This document shows positions 46,401 through 55,645 of a stretch of DNA of 64,000 bases, piece after piece; the stretch's first letter is position 1, and every line of letters starts with the position of its first letter. Under the pieces are notes generated by a model. It worked only from the letters and a program-made list of their open reading frames with translations, was not told the DNA's origin and searched no databases. Location: assembly GCF_902686445.1 (NCBI RefSeq), contig NC_062213.1, positions 136,174,491 through 136,238,490 on the forward strand. The letters run 5' to 3'. Source of the stretch: Sciurus carolinensis. Taxonomy: Eukaryota; Chordata; Mammalia; Rodentia; Sciuridae. Position numbers and translations under genes: made by a program.

Positions 46401-46682
46401 ACATTGTCTCACTGAACCATGATGCTTTTAAACTTCATGGAGCATTTCAAGTTTCTGTAACAATTATTCACTGTTAACATTTTTTCTTTTCCATAATTCA
46501 AAAAGAAGTTCAATCTATCTTACCTTTATTTGTTCAATTAATTTTCCATCTTCTGGCACACCAGGATCTATAGCAATGACAAGGTCTTCATACCCATTGT
46601 CATTCAGCCTCACAAGGGACATGTTTGACCTCTCTATCAGGAACAGAACTAAGAGGAAGACCAAACCTCTGAATAACCCCAT
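20463..46682 (-). CDS. CLCA4: CLCA4, calcium-activated chloride channel regulator 4 (14 coding exons; frame broken at exon 6/7)
   Basis: CLCA proteins are secreted or membrane-anchored self-cleaving metalloproteases that raise calcium-activated chloride current (CLCA1 acts through TMEM16A via its VWA domain). Exons, 5' to 3': 46682-46524, 42521-42381, 42234-42087, 39079-38971, 38339-38162, 37735-37517, 35541-35315, 32076-31899, 30487-30381, 28047-27832, 27297-27030, 24252-24082, 21421-21188, 20911-20463. Visible in order: signal peptide (1-20), HEWAH (155-159) with E167, cysteine-rich stretch (exon 5), MIDAS D312-x-S314-x-S316, VWA (about 306-475), FN3-like region (exons 13-14), C-terminal membrane helix. 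The opening MGLFRG and many exon strings match recalled human CLCA4 better than CLCA1. Coding exons total 2804 nt, one short of a multiple of three; with one more base the product would be about 934 aa. Oddities: exon 7 frame and GC donor at exon 4. Gene identity is firm; functionality is uncertain. Confidence 0.9.
21188..21421 (-). CDS. CLCA4: CLCA4 exon 13: FN3-like domain start
   Basis: 234 nt; acceptor ATACAG|GG, donor AAAG|GTAAGC. It encodes [30 protein letters not shown] and [20 protein letters not shown], then [10 protein letters not shown]. The ITDL...LTWTAPGDD pattern is the fibronectin type III-like module of CLCA proteins. Confidence 0.95.
21422..24081. other. CLCA4 intron 12
   Basis: Mostly unrecognised AT-rich sequence. 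It holds an (AAAAC)n run at about 22154-22187 followed by a TTTTG-rich run, and a short MIR-like piece at about 23870-23930 (CAGTTATTGAGTACTTACTA). Confidence 0.5.
22154..22215. repeat. (AAAAC)n next to an inverted (GTTTT)n
   Basis: ACAAAACAAAACAAAACAAA is followed by GTGTTTTATTTTTGTTTTTG, so the two could pair as a hairpin. Confidence 0.8.
24082..24252 (-). CDS. CLCA4: CLCA4 exon 12
   Basis: 171 nt; acceptor TGATAAG|GT behind a pyrimidine-rich stretch, donor GATG|GTGAGT. It encodes [34 protein letters not shown] and [11 protein letters not shown]. In CLCA1 the self-cleavage site lies in the neighbouring region; whether it is retained here cannot be judged from sequence alone. Confidence 0.93.
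24939..25150 (+). mobile_element. B1-dID-type SINE
   Basis: B1-like left part (GGCTGGTTGTGGCGCAGT, GAGGCAGGTGGATC) joined to an ID-like right part (GGGCTGAGGATGTGGCTCAG ... TTCAATCCCCAGTA). This composite is characteristic of squirrels and their relatives. Confidence 0.85.
25150..25565. repeat. Segment shared with 51445-51890
   Basis: Shares AAAGTGAGGTCC, TGAGAATGCCT, AAGCCATTGTTAATCAC, AAGGGAAAGAAAAGTCAA-type and GAAGAAGGTATTGA blocks in the same order and orientation. The left part resembles a MER5A-type DNA transposon; the match runs on beyond it. Confidence 0.75.
25960..26990 (+). pseudogene. Possible processed pseudogene, antisense inside CLCA4 intron 11
   Basis: Plus-strand reading gives an unusually protein-like, interrupted run: [16 protein letters not shown], then after a shift [40 protein letters not shown], and further on [20 protein letters not shown] and [20 protein letters not shown], ending in an acidic patch and hydrophobic stretches. 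Charged coiled-coil character with stops and shifts between blocks and no introns suggests a decayed cDNA copy. Parent gene not recognised. Confidence 0.45.
27030..27297 (-). CDS. CLCA4: CLCA4 exon 11
   Basis: 268 nt; acceptor TTTTAG|GTG, donor GCAG|GTAAAT, phase 0 in and 1 out. It encodes [38 protein letters not shown] and [20 protein letters not shown]. It holds N-glycosylation sequons at NSS and NVT. Confidence 0.95.
27832..28047 (-). CDS. CLCA4: CLCA4 exon 10
   Basis: 216 nt, 72 codons, phase 0 both ends; acceptor AACAG|CTT, donor CAG|GTAAGT. It encodes [20 protein letters not shown], then [14 protein letters not shown] and [12 protein letters not shown], the beta-rich region after the VWA domain. 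No break is seen. Confidence 0.95.
28438..28477. repeat. (GT)n microsatellite
   Basis: About 20 uninterrupted GT units. Confidence 0.95.
28800..29240 (-). mobile_element. Old mammalian L1 3' end fragment
   Basis: AAGCTAATTAACATGAGCAT, GGTGAGAACATTTAAATCCA, TTAACTATTGTCACCAT and the TCTAACTGAAATGTTGTATC block follow the 3' end of older mammalian L1 (L1M-type) in inverse orientation. A 25-base T run lies inside it. Confidence 0.65.
30381..30487 (-). CDS. CLCA4: CLCA4 exon 9
   Basis: 107 nt; acceptor TTTTAG|GA, donor CAG|GTCAGA. It encodes the end of the VWA fold, including [19 protein letters not shown], aligned to the human stretch around [15 protein letters not shown]. Its frame was read directly from the reverse complement. 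Confidence 0.92.
31012..31133 (+). mobile_element. B1/ID-type SINE, short form
   Basis: GTGCAAGGTGGCACATGCCT opens a B1-like part; GGGTTCAAATCCTCAGTACA and a 15-base A tail close an ID-like part. Confidence 0.75.
31530..31790. mobile_element. L2-like LINE fragment
   Basis: Contains AAAGCCCAGCTCAGAAGTCA and TTGGACCTTCTTTTCCCTAC, close to the shared 3' portion of ancient L2 elements. Confidence 0.5.
31899..32076 (-). CDS. CLCA4: CLCA4 exon 8: VWA domain
   Basis: 178 nt; acceptor GCAG|GTG, donor ACAG|GTGAAA, phase 0 in and 1 out. It encodes [15 protein letters not shown], the MIDAS aspartate loop, and then [19 protein letters not shown], matching human CLCA4 closely. Confidence 0.94.
32077..35314. 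other. CLCA4 intron 7
   Basis: Largest set of ancient repeats in the gene: an L2-like piece at about 33820-33990 and MIR-like pieces at about 34090-34230 and 34690-34860. No other exon was found. Confidence 0.5.
34690..34860. mobile_element. MIR-like SINE
   Basis: TCCTTATGATAATCCTGTGA, TTTTACAGATAAGG and AGATTGCCAAG-type blocks in MIR order. Confidence 0.55.
35315..35541 (-). CDS. CLCA4: CLCA4 exon 7: VWA domain, one base short at its 5' end
   Basis: 227 nt from the only usable acceptor (T11-AG at 35543-35542) to donor CAG|GTGAAA. The conserved frame begins [16 protein letters not shown] and holds the VWA strand [10 protein letters not shown] and GGTSICSG, which contributes the MIDAS threonine. 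That frame leaves two stray bases (TC) at the exon start, where three are needed. Recalled human CLCA4 has 76 codons (228 nt) here. With the standard splice the frame shifts and TGA occurs at 35520-35518, giving about 325 residues. The exon body itself is open. Confidence 0.85.
35542..37516. other. CLCA4 intron 6
   Basis: No recognised repeat of note. The end next to exon 7 is a run of eleven T and then AG; no other AG in this stretch gives an open frame into exon 7. Confidence 0.6.
37517..37735 (-). CDS. CLCA4: CLCA4 exon 6: start of VWA domain, MIDAS motif
   Basis: 219 nt, 73 codons, phase 0 both ends; acceptor TTTTAG|GTG, donor ATGTCT|GTAAGT. It encodes a proline run and then [10 protein letters not shown], the metal-ion-dependent adhesion site of the VWA domain (D312, S314, S316). 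The donor is a perfect U1 match at GTAAGT. A second, weak GT four bases downstream (GTAA|GTTCAT) would restore the frame into exon 7 at the cost of one extra residue. Confidence 0.93.
37736..38161. other. CLCA4 intron 5, with ID SINE
   Basis: A MIR-like piece at about 37890-37985 and an ID-type SINE at 38001-38112 (GGGGCTCAGGATGTAGTTCA ... GACTCCCAGCACCA). Confidence 0.7.
38162..38339 (-). CDS. CLCA4: CLCA4 exon 5: cysteine-rich segment
   Basis: 178 nt; acceptor TTTTTTCAG|G, donor TCT|GTAAGT. The first base completes the arginine split across intron 4. It carries five cysteines (CSTG, YKCQ, DSCV, RPCR, KDCQ) at family spacing, then [18 protein letters not shown]. The human QGGSC appears here as QADSC, a conservative local change that keeps the cysteine. 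Confidence 0.94.
38340..38970 (-). other. CLCA4 intron 4: GC-AG type
   Basis: Starts GCATGG at 38970 and ends TTTTTTCAG at 38340. No repeat recognised. Confidence 0.75.
38971..39079 (-). CDS. CLCA4: CLCA4 exon 4: HExxH zinc-protease motif, GC splice donor
   Basis: 109 nt. Acceptor CCTACAG|GT. It encodes the catalytic motif [14 protein letters not shown]155 and H159 are zinc ligands, E156 the catalytic base and E167 a further conserved acid in the motif. The exon must end at ACAAG to join the next exon's G as arginine, but the intron then begins GCATGG. No GT lies at or near this point, and read-through reaches TGA eleven codons past the Thr-Arg pair. This is a GC-AG intron or a damaged donor. 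Confidence 0.9.
39958..40170 (-). mobile_element. B1-dID-type SINE
   Basis: Reads TTTTTGGTACCAGGGATTGA, CCCAGGGTCAC and ATTACAGGCATGTGCCATCA, the reverse of the ID and B1 parts. Confidence 0.85.
41850..42000. mobile_element. MIR-like SINE
   Basis: AGGTCACTTGTTCAAGGCCA and TAAGATTTGAACCTAGAGAC fit the MIR core and right end. Confidence 0.65.
42087..42234 (-). CDS. CLCA4: CLCA4 exon 3
   Basis: 148 nt, enters in phase 0 after CTCAG and leaves in phase 1 at TCAG|GTAGGA. It encodes [19 protein letters not shown], then a [17 protein letters not shown] block, leading to the protease motif in exon 4. No stop or indel is seen. Confidence 0.94.
42381..42521 (-). CDS. CLCA4: CLCA4 exon 2
   Basis: 47 codons, phase 0 to phase 0, acceptor AG|GAC, donor TAT|GTAAGT. 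It encodes the conserved N-terminal CLCA segment [20 protein letters not shown] and the following KNVSILIP, almost identical to recalled human CLCA4. The intron to exon 3 is only 146 bp. Confidence 0.95.
43825..43985 (-). mobile_element. ID-type SINE with internal (TA)n
   Basis: GCAGTACTGAGAATCAAACC, GCTAGGCAAGCACTCTATCA and CTGAGCCATAACTCCAGTCC are the reverse of the ID core. A TA run lies at 43857-43874. Confidence 0.8.
45800..46120. mobile_element. L2-like LINE fragment
   Basis: GAGATGTCACTTCCTCAGTG followed by AGGTCTACCCTGACTATCC is typical of the L2 3' region. Confidence 0.55.
46524..46682 (-). CDS. CLCA4: CLCA4 exon 1: start codon and signal peptide
   Basis: 53 codons ending in phase 0 at AAG|GTAAGA. 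The start is the ATG giving MGLFRG, the family start, followed by a hydrophobic stretch ([10 protein letters not shown]) typical of a signal peptide. An upstream in-frame ATG seven codons earlier (46703) is not favoured because it would precede the conserved start and lies close to the TATA box. The mature N-terminus (about residue 21) continues into the conserved [14 protein letters not shown] segment. Confidence 0.93.
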
Positions 46683-46733
46683 TGTTCTTTTCTGGTTCTT
46701 CAAAAGGCTTTTTTCACCCTGTCTTTCTACCCC

Positions 46734-46741
46734 TATATATA
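46734..46741 (-). promoter_or_regulatory. Candidate TATA box of CLCA4
   Basis: TATATATA flanked by GG on both sides lies 52-59 bases upstream of the start codon, leaving room for a transcription start about 25-30 bases downstream and a 5' leader of roughly 25-30 bases. The motif is self-complementary; orientation is taken from the gene. The corresponding spot in the left paralogue's flank does not keep this motif. Confidence 0.55.
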
Positions 46742-47000
46742 CCTCTACAAGTTATCAGTGTTGGCTTTATGGGATGTTGACTGTTTAAAGGTCAATATTA
46801 TATATGTGGGAAACTATTTGACATCAATTTATGTAACAGTTTTATTGTATGTTACTGTAAAAGTGATCAAGAATCATAATAGAAATCAGATATTTCTATA
46901 AAGTGCACTGCACATTGTCCTCTTTAGACACACTTTTATTCTTCCTTATGTTAGTTAATTTCCTAAATATAGACATAGACAATATTTTCTGTGGAGTGTG
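46742..47000. other. CLCA4 5' flank, homologous to the left edge of the window
   Basis: Contains TTATGGGATG-TGACTG, AAAGGTCAATATTA, ATTTGACATCAATTTATG and AAAGTGCACTGC in the same order as bases 80-220. This is the copy attached to the visible gene. Homology fades after about 46930. Confidence 0.8.
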
Positions 47001-47339
47001 AAAATTCACAAAAACTCATAATAAAATGAGCAGACACTGGAATGCTAATGCGGTTCTTCAGTACTACAGAGTGAATTATCTGGGTTATTTGTCACTTAGG
47101 AATAGTGGCGTAAAAAATGGAAGAAAATATAAGATCATTAAATGTAAATAAGCTGAAATTAGGTAAAATAGATTTGAAACCCAAATTAAAGATCTTAAAG
47201 ACTTTTGTAAATTAAAGATTTGATAAAGTCAAGTTATTAGCAAGAACTAAAAAATTCTTTAAAGAATGGAATTTGTTTTGTTTTGCTCCAAACATATTAA
47301 AAAGACCCAGTACTTTGCTGGTTACTATTTTGCAGATAA

Positions 47340-47560
47340 ATAATATTAATAGTTAACATTTATTCATAGTTTACCACGGCATAGATTAATTCCCTTAGTC
47401 CTCACGGCAACTGTTCAAGGTAAATGCACATATTATCTTATGTATGGAGAATCTGAGGCATGTAGCGTTTAAAACTTGCCAAGATCTCACGGGCAGTGAT
47501 TTCAGAATCAGGATCTAAACCTGGCATTATTACACCAGGTGCCAGGGATTTAATCACTCC
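47340..47560. mobile_element. MIR-like SINE
   Basis: TTAACATTTATTCATAG, TTAGTCCTCACGGCAACT and AGATCTCACGGGCAG are in MIR order. Confidence 0.6.
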
Positions 47561-50500
47561 GTAATGAGGCAATGTGGTTTTATAAGGCAAATAATACTGT
47601 AAGTTTTTTTTTTTTTTAAAGGAGAAAAGAGGTCAGGTTAGGAGTTATGATGACAAAATTCAGAAGTCTTGTCCTAAAGTAGAAGGAGCCAAACATATCA
47701 GTACCCAACAGAGGACTGAAAATAGACTACTTTCAATAGTTCAGATATAAGGATACAATGTTGAATTCTTGGCTACATTCCCAAGATAGAGGCTTTGGCA
47801 TGTGTGCCCAGATGTTGCCTTCTTAGGTGGCTCCTGTGCCTTCCTTCCATCCCTGGGAATCCTGCAGGATAACTTTACATTCACGGAATTACTGTGTTGT
47901 AGAAGACTGTGATCAGAGCTGTTGTAGTGGCAACCCCAGGGAAACTCTGAAGTAGGTAGAGGATGGAGTATGAACGAATACATCCTATGTAGTCTTGCCC
48001 TGGTCCCTCCCTGAGCTGCCTTCCTATTACCCATCACCTCTCTCTCAACTTACTTCAAGCAAACCAGGCACGTTCATAGCAAACCAAACTATGGAGTTGG
48101 TGCATAGGAAATTGTTTTGACTGAATTACTAAATGACTATCATTTAAGACAAAAGTAACAACACATCACAATGCCTAAACGGAAACTTGTCCAAGGTCTT
48201 TGAAACACTGGAGACACCAGGAGGACTGGGATCCTCTCCAAAGTCTGGTGGATTATCTAGTTTATTTGAGGAGGTAGTATTACCTCCTCAATAAATTTGG
48301 GAAGGTCTTTGTAATAAGGTTGAAAGTGAGAGACTTCCTCTTTGCCAAAGCCCGTTAACGGAAAAATCTCCCTCTGAGCACTGACCCTGAGCATATGAAA
48401 CCTGGTGAATATTTATAATAGTTCCCTTCTGCTAATTCTTTGTATCACAGGAAACTTGGAATTGGACTTGACTTATTTTCTGTTCATCTCTCTGGCTGAG
48501 TTCTACTCTCTTGGTAGAGAGGGAAGGGAGAGCTGCTCCAGAGCACTCAGAGGCATCCCTGCTCTTGACTAGTCCACTTCTCATGTATTCCTGAGTGACT
48601 AGTATAGCTACAAGCCCACTGTCTCCATCAGACCTACCTCAGGAAGGCTTTCAGGCAGAGGCCACTGTGCACAAGTTGAAAACTACTGTGCTTAGTGGAT
48701 CTAAACCAGGTCCAACTTAGGTAAAGATTCTCACTTGCATCACTTGAGAGGTTTGGGTTTCCTTGCTCTGACTGGGTCAAGGAAGAGCTTTGAAAACGTC
48801 ATATGTTGTGGATTCATTTTTGTGTGTGACAGAAAAAAGTATGCAACCTATCAAACTGGTGTTCCCCAGATACTACTGGTAAAATGACATCATTTATTTT
48901 CTTTTTCCTTTGAATACATTTAAAGAAAATATTTGGGAAATTCTACAGTGGGTATGTACGTGTGCCTAGGCTTGTCATATGTATGCATGATGTAGTCTAT
49001 GGTGGTACATCCACAATCATTTCCTTCTTTTTAAACATCAAATACAATTTTGTAATAATGTTTAACTATAATATCGGAATTCCATTATTGATTAACTTTC
49101 TCTGTGTTCATGTTTCCAGTTCAGAAGATTATAAAATGTTGGGAAAATCTTTCCCTCATGCCTTTACCAGTCCCAGAATTATAAATTTAAAATCATTTTT
49201 GCAGCTTTTAGTGGTTATTGGTGGTACTCACATTTCATTAATTTATCTTCTTTTATTTTTAGTCATTGCTTTTGTTACTTTTTGATTTCTAATATAATCC
49301 TCTAACTGCTTTCCCAAGTTAATTACTTAACTAATTTATTTTTGTTTATTTTATTGTTGTTTGGAAATAAAGTTAAAACAAATATATTGAGTACTATTTT
49401 GGCCACAGTGTTGCCCATGAGTTTTACTATAACATATTCCAGGGTTGACAATCTCTTTTATTCACTGATATACTTAGCATTTGATTCCACATAGTTTATA
49501 AGGTGAATTCAATTTTGATTTCCTCTCTAATTCTACCCTAGATTTGGGGTATTTGGTGCATTTAGTGCGGAGGCTATTTTGCTAAAATCCTCCCAGTCAC
49601 CTTGAATATCATACACAAATTCAAGTTTGATTGTCCTCATTTTTATTTCCTCCTTAATAGTATCTTTAGGTTTATAATACAATATTACAAAATTGGCAAA
49701 TGCTTATTTTTTCAAACACAATTACTTTGCACTATTCCTACAAAAATCTTTATTATGTATAACCCATTTATTCAACTTCAAGATATAGTTTTTATTATTT
49801 AGTTATTATTATAACTCCAAAAGGAAATCCATTTGTAAAGTTAAATTAATAATTGATTTCAATATGATCAATGCAGTCTGTATGCATGTATAGAAATATT
49901 ATAGTGAATCCCATTAATAGGTATAATTGATATGTTTTAATTTAAAAAGAAAGGAAAACTGATTTTAGTAGGTAACAGAGTCAATGCTATATTAGTAACA
50001 GATTGGTTGAACACTTAAGATCTTAGGAGAACTTCCCTTTACTCTGTTAATAATTCTCTTTTCTACTCTTTTTTATAGCTCAAACAGACATTTTATTGAC
50101 ACAATAACACTTTTGTTCAAGAGCCATAAAATAAACGTATTTGTATTTTCCATGATAAATTCACCTTGAAAGAATTTCCTTATATATTCTTCACAGGGAG
50201 TATGATTATGCCAGGTACAGAAAATGAGGTGCTACATTTTTGTTCTTCTTCTTTTTTTTTCTTTTTAACATCCTATACCAGTCTTCTCTGGGGCTTCAGA
50301 TGAACAACTTGAAGTCTCTGGGGAGTGTCACAACTTCTGATTACCTTGGTTTCAGTGGGTTCTTCTCTCATGGAACTTTAAAACCATGGGTCAGTCACAA
50401 GCTAGGAGAGTAATAGCAACTTTCTTTTATTACGACAGGAAGATTTATATTATTATTGAAGTAGGCATGTGGTTTATGATTTCATTTTTCATTCCCCGGA

Positions 50501-51444
50501 AGGAATCATACTTATAAGATTTTTAGTTTAAAAAAATGGGAAGAGTTCCTCTTTGCAAAACTGAGTTACTCACCTTTACATGTTTTCTGAAGGTGATACT
50601 GAATTTCAGTTATCATAAGTTATTCACCATTACCACAGAACCTCAGATATAAATGGGCTGGAATTAATCTAAGAAGCTTAGTTTCTTCCTCCTTCTCTTT
50701 GGATCTGTCCATCTTCAGTGTGTGCATTCTGCTCTGAATTCCTTGGGCTGAGCACACATGGTCAGGGTCCTTTCCTGCCTTTGAGAGGCAGATCTGAAAA
50801 CCAGTTTCTCTTTGTCCTACTAGTGTCTAATTAATGTAAGGTATGATTCCCTTTGTACCTAGTCAGATAAGTGTCTTCCTGTCAGACAATGCCTTTGGGG
50901 TGATAAAGGGAGTGTATTTCTGATTTCCAGACATGAGGAGAATCATTAGAAATCCTAAGTGTGACTTTAGATCACACCACACTTGTTAGTTTAATTTCAC
51001 CATATATACAACCAATGTTTTCATCATCTGCCTAACTTCTATGTCTAACTTCCAAATTAGTTCCAAACTCTGAAAGAAAATGGCCATGTTTTGTTCTTGC
51101 CAGTTTAAAACACGAATACACTAACATAGGGAATAATAAGACATCACATACTTTTATATATTCTTAGGACATGCCACCATTAAGGATTGCTTGTTGGCCT
51201 TTCAGTTTTCTTAGTCTCTGTTCCCTCTTTCCTTAATTCTCTTCTTCCATCTTGGATTGCTAAATTCCTGGAACTCTAAATACCTTCTATCTATTCTACA
51301 AAATCATACTTCAACTCTTGAATGTTCCTCCCAAACTTGCACACTCAAGCCCACCAAGGAGAGGTGATTATGTTTATAAAGAGCTTCTTAAAAACTCTTG
51401 GAATTACTTGTGAAATTGCAAAACATTTTCAAAGGGTTTTAACA

Positions 51445-51890
51445 TTCTAGTTCAGAGGATCTTAAAGTGAGGTCCTTGGACCAGCAGTACCTATATCTCC
51501 AAAAATCTAGAGATCTTTTGAAATGTAAATCTCTCATACTGCACTGAGAAATGCCTCAGCATTCTGTATTTTGACAAACTCTCCAGATAATTCCCTTGCA
51601 TGCTCAAATTTGAGAATGCCTACTATAAGCCATTGTTAATCACTAATACCTTCTTGAGTAAAGGCATCTCAAATTCACTATTTCCCAATTAGCTAAATAT
51701 TCATCTGGTAAAATGCTAATAAGTCAAACAAAATCTAGATAAGTTATAATGTTGTGTAGATGATTTTGTGAAAAGGGAAAGAAAAGTCAACATAGTTGTG
51801 GAAGTATTTGCATACCCGAAGAAGGTATTGAGGGGCACCTCAGAACAAATTGCCGACTCTAGGTGAAGACAGAATTATAAAAGGACTGAA
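51445..51890. repeat. Segment shared with CLCA4 intron 11, with MER5A-like core
   Basis: Opens TTAAAGTGAGGTCCTTGGAC and closes near GCTCAAATTTGAGAATGCCT (MER5A-like), then continues with the same non-repeat sequence as 25330-25565. Confidence 0.75.
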
Positions 51891-52697
51891 TAAATTTCAT
51901 TGTGAAAGGTACTGATAGAAATCTGTAATAATTCAGATGTGTCTCAAATTGCTTATTTCCTTGCTCACCTCTTTCTTTATTGGCTCTTTTTAGTTATACA
52001 TGACATTACAATTCATTTTACTATAATTGTACAAGCATGCAATATATCTTACTCTAGTTAGAACCCCATTCTTTTGAATGTACATGATGATGGGATTCTC
52101 TATGATGTATTAATTTCAGTACATAGGAAAATTATTTTGGATTCATTCCACTATCTTTCCTTTTCCTATGTCCCCTCCCTTCCCTTCATTCCCCTTTGCC
52201 TAATGTACTGGATATCTATTTTCCTCTCTTCCCCTTATTGTGGGTTAGAATCCACATGTTAGTGAAAACATTTGACCTTTGGTTTTGGGGAACTAGCTTA
52301 TTTCACTTAGCACCATAGTCTCCAGATCCATTCATTTACTTGCAAATATCATAAAGTCTATTTTATTTGTGACTGAGTAATATTCCATTGTGTATATATA
52401 TCACAATTTCTTTATGCATTCTTCCGTTGATGGGCATCTAGGTTGGTTCCATAGCTTAGCTATTGTGAATTGAACTGCTATAAATATGATTTGGCAACGT
52501 CACTGTAGTATGCTGATTTTACACCTTTTGGATATAAACCAGGGAATGGGATAGTTGGATCAAATGTGGTTTCTTTCCTAGTTTTCTTCATACTGCTTTC
52601 AAGAGTGGTTGCACCAAATTGCAGTCCCACCAGCAAAGTATGAATGTACCTTTTTCCCCACATCCTTGCCAACATTTATTGTTACTTGTATTCTTGA

Positions 52698-53390
52698 TAA
52701 TTGCCTTTCTAGCTGGAGTGAGATGGAATCTCAGTGTAGTTTTAATTTGCATTTCTCTAATTACTAGAGATTTTGAACATTTTTTCATATATTGTTGACT
52801 ATTCATATTTCTACTTTTGAGAATTGTCTATTCAGTTCCTTTGCCCATTTATTGATTGGGTTATTTGTTTTCTTGGTGCTAAGTTTTTTGAGTTCTTTAT
52901 ATATCCTGGAAATTAATGCTCTGTCTGAAGTGCAGGTGGCAAAGATTTTTTCCCATTCTATAGGCTCTCTTTTCATGTTCTTGGTTGTTTCCTTTGCTGT
53001 GAAGAAGCATTTTAGTTTGATGCAATTCCATTCATTGCCATTCTGACTGGAGTGAGTTGGAATCTCAGTGTAGATTTAATTTGCATTTCTCTAATTGCTA
53101 GAGATTTTGAACATTTTTTTCATATATTTGTTTTCCATTCGTATTTTTTCTTCTAAGAATTGTCCGTTCAGTTCCTTTGGCCATATATTGATTGGGTTAT
53201 TCATTTGTAGCTTTTTTTTTTTTTTTGGTGCTAATTTTTTTTGAGTTCTTTATATATCCTGGAAATTAACACACTATCTGGAGTGCAGGTGGCAAAGATT
53301 TTCTCCCATTATGTAGTCTCTTTCTTTACACTCTTGATTGTTTTCTTTGCTGTGAAAAAGATTTTTTCTTTGATACAATCCCATTTATTG
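52698..53390. repeat. Tandem duplication of about 345 bp in L1-C
   Basis: GGAGTGAG-TGGAATCTCAGTG through TTTGCTGTGAA is repeated in order (about 52698-53038 and 53039-53390). The copies differ in many positions, so the event is old. The second copy carries a T-run. Confidence 0.85.
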
Positions 53391-55446
53391 ATTCTTGATT
53401 TTACTTCTTGCACTTTAGGAATCTTGTTAAGGAGGTCACTTCCTGAACCAATATGTTAGAGTGTTGGGTCTATACTTTATTCTAGTGTGTGCAGGGTTTC
53501 TGATCTAATTTCTATGTATTTGATTCACTTAGAGTTAAGTTTGTGTGGGGGGAGAGACGGGTTAAATTTCATTTTACTTCATATGGATTTCCGGTTTTCC
53601 CAGCACCATTTGTTGAACAGGCTGTCTTTTCTCCAATGTATGTTTATGGTGCCTTCCCCAAGTATGAGGTAACTGTATTTTTGTGGGTTTGTCTCTGTGT
53701 CTTCTATTCTGTTCCATTGATTTCCATGTCTGTTTTGGTTTGACTACAATGCTCGTTTTGTTACTATAGCTCTGTAATATAATTTAAGGTCTGATATTGT
53801 GATGCCTCCTGCTTCACTTTTCTCACCGAATTTCATGACTTCTTTTTCTATTTCTATGAAGAACATCATTCGAATTTTTATGGAAATTGCATTGAATCTG
53901 TTTAGGATTTTCAGCAGTATGACCATTTTGATAATATTAATTCTGCTTATGCAAGAACATAGGAAGTCTTTCCATCTTCTAAGATCTTCCTCTATTTTTT
54001 TTCTTTAGTGTTATATAGTTTTAATTGTTAGAGGTCCTTTACTCTTTTGTTACACTGATTCCCAAGCATCCTTTTTTTTTTTTTTTGAGGCTATTGTGAA
54101 TGGGATAGTTTTTCTAATTTTTCTTTCAGTTGATTCATTGTTGGAATATAGGAATGCAATAAATTTCTGGGTGTTAATTTCATATTGTACTATTTGATGA
54201 ATTCATTTATAAATTCTGTAAGTTTTCCGGTGGAGTTTATTAGGTCTTTTAAACATAGGATCATCTCATCAACAAACAATTTGAGCTCATTTTTCCCATT
54301 TGTATCCCTTTGATTTCCTTCTCTTGCCTAATTGCTCTGGCTAGAGTTTCAAGGACTATGTTGAATAGCAGTGGTAAAAGTGGGCATCTCTGTCTTGTTC
54401 CTGTTTTTAGAGGGAATGCTTTCAATTTTCTTCATTTAGTGTGATGTTGGCTTTGGGTTTGTCATATACAGATTTTACAATGTTGAGGTATGTTCTTTCT
54501 ATCCCTATTTTTTATAGTGTTTTAAACATGAATGGATACTGTAGTTTGTCAATGCTTTTTCTGTATCTATTGACATAATCATGTGATTAAATCTTTAAAT
54601 CTATTTGTGTGATGAATTACATTTATTGATTTCCATATATTGAACCAAACTTGCATCCCTGGGATGAGCCCTTGATCATGATATACTATCTTTTTAATGT
54701 GTTTTTGTATGTGATTTGCCAATATCATATTAAAAAGTTTGCATCTATGTTCATCAAGGATACGGGTTTGAAGTTTTTTTCTTTAATATATTTCTGTCTG
54801 GTTTGGGTATCAGGGTGATACTAGCTTCATAAAACGAGTTTGGAAGAGTTCCCTCCTTTTCTATTTCATGGAATAATTTGTGAAGTATTTGTATCAGTCC
54901 TTCTTTCAAGGTCTGATAGAACTCTGCTGAGAATCCATCCAGTTCTGGCCTTTTCTTTGTTGGTAGGGTTTTGAAGGTGTCTTCAATTTCCTTACTTGAA
55001 ATTGGTTTGTTTAAAATTTCAATATCCTCCTGGTTCAATTTGGTAGGTTGTATGTCTCTAGGAATTGTTTGATGTCTTCAAGATTTTCTAGTTAATTGGA
55101 GTGTAAATTTTCAAAGCAGTTTCTGATTATCCTTTGTATTTCAGTAGTGTCTGTGGTGGTATTTCCTTTTTCATCATGTATTTTAACAATTTGAATTTTT
55201 TCTCTTTTTCTTTTGGTTAGCTTGGCTAAGAGTTAATCAATTTTGTTATCTTTTTCCAAGAACCAACTTTTTATTTCACTGATTTTTTAATTGTTTCTAT
55301 AATCTCAATTTCATTTATTTTGGCTCTAATTATAATTATTTTCTATCTTCTACTGATTTTCGTGTTGGTTTGTTCTACTTTTTCTAGGGCCTTGAGATGT
55401 AATGTTAGATTATTTATTTGGTTATCTTTCTATTCTATTTTTTCCC

Positions 55447-55645
55447 TTTGGTACCGGGGATTGAACTCAGGCTCACTCAACACTGACCACCAGTCCTTTT
55501 TTGTATTTTATTTAGAGACAGAGTCTCACTGAGCTGCTTAGCACCTTGCTTTTGCTGAGGCTGGCTTTCAACTTGCAATCCTCCTGCCTCAGCCTCCTGA
55601 GCCTCTGGGATTACAGGCATGCCCCACGGCACCTGGCATTTTTCT
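55447..55645 (-). mobile_element. B1-dID-type SINE inside L1-C
   Basis: TTGGTACCGGGGATTGAACT, CAGAGTCTCACTGAGCTGC and GGATTACAGGCATGCCCCA are the reverse of ID and B1 parts. L1 sequence flanks both sides. Confidence 0.88.

Larger units (their letters stand above)
42522..46523. other. CLCA4 intron 1
   Basis: Holds an ID-type SINE with a TA microsatellite (43825-43985), an L2-like stretch (about 45800-46120) and a MIR-like piece (about 46220-46420). Otherwise unrecognised. Confidence 0.55.
47001..51985. other. Spacer upstream of CLCA4
   Basis: Mostly unrecognised AT-rich sequence. A MIR-like SINE lies at about 47340-47560 and the segment shared with intron 11 at 51445-51890. No further exon was found. 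Confidence 0.5.

Noticed and set aside
20463..46682. CLCA1 as the identity of the gene
   Set aside because: MGLFRG start, [26 protein letters not shown] and the [13 protein letters not shown] tail fit recalled human CLCA4; the corresponding CLCA1 segments differ.
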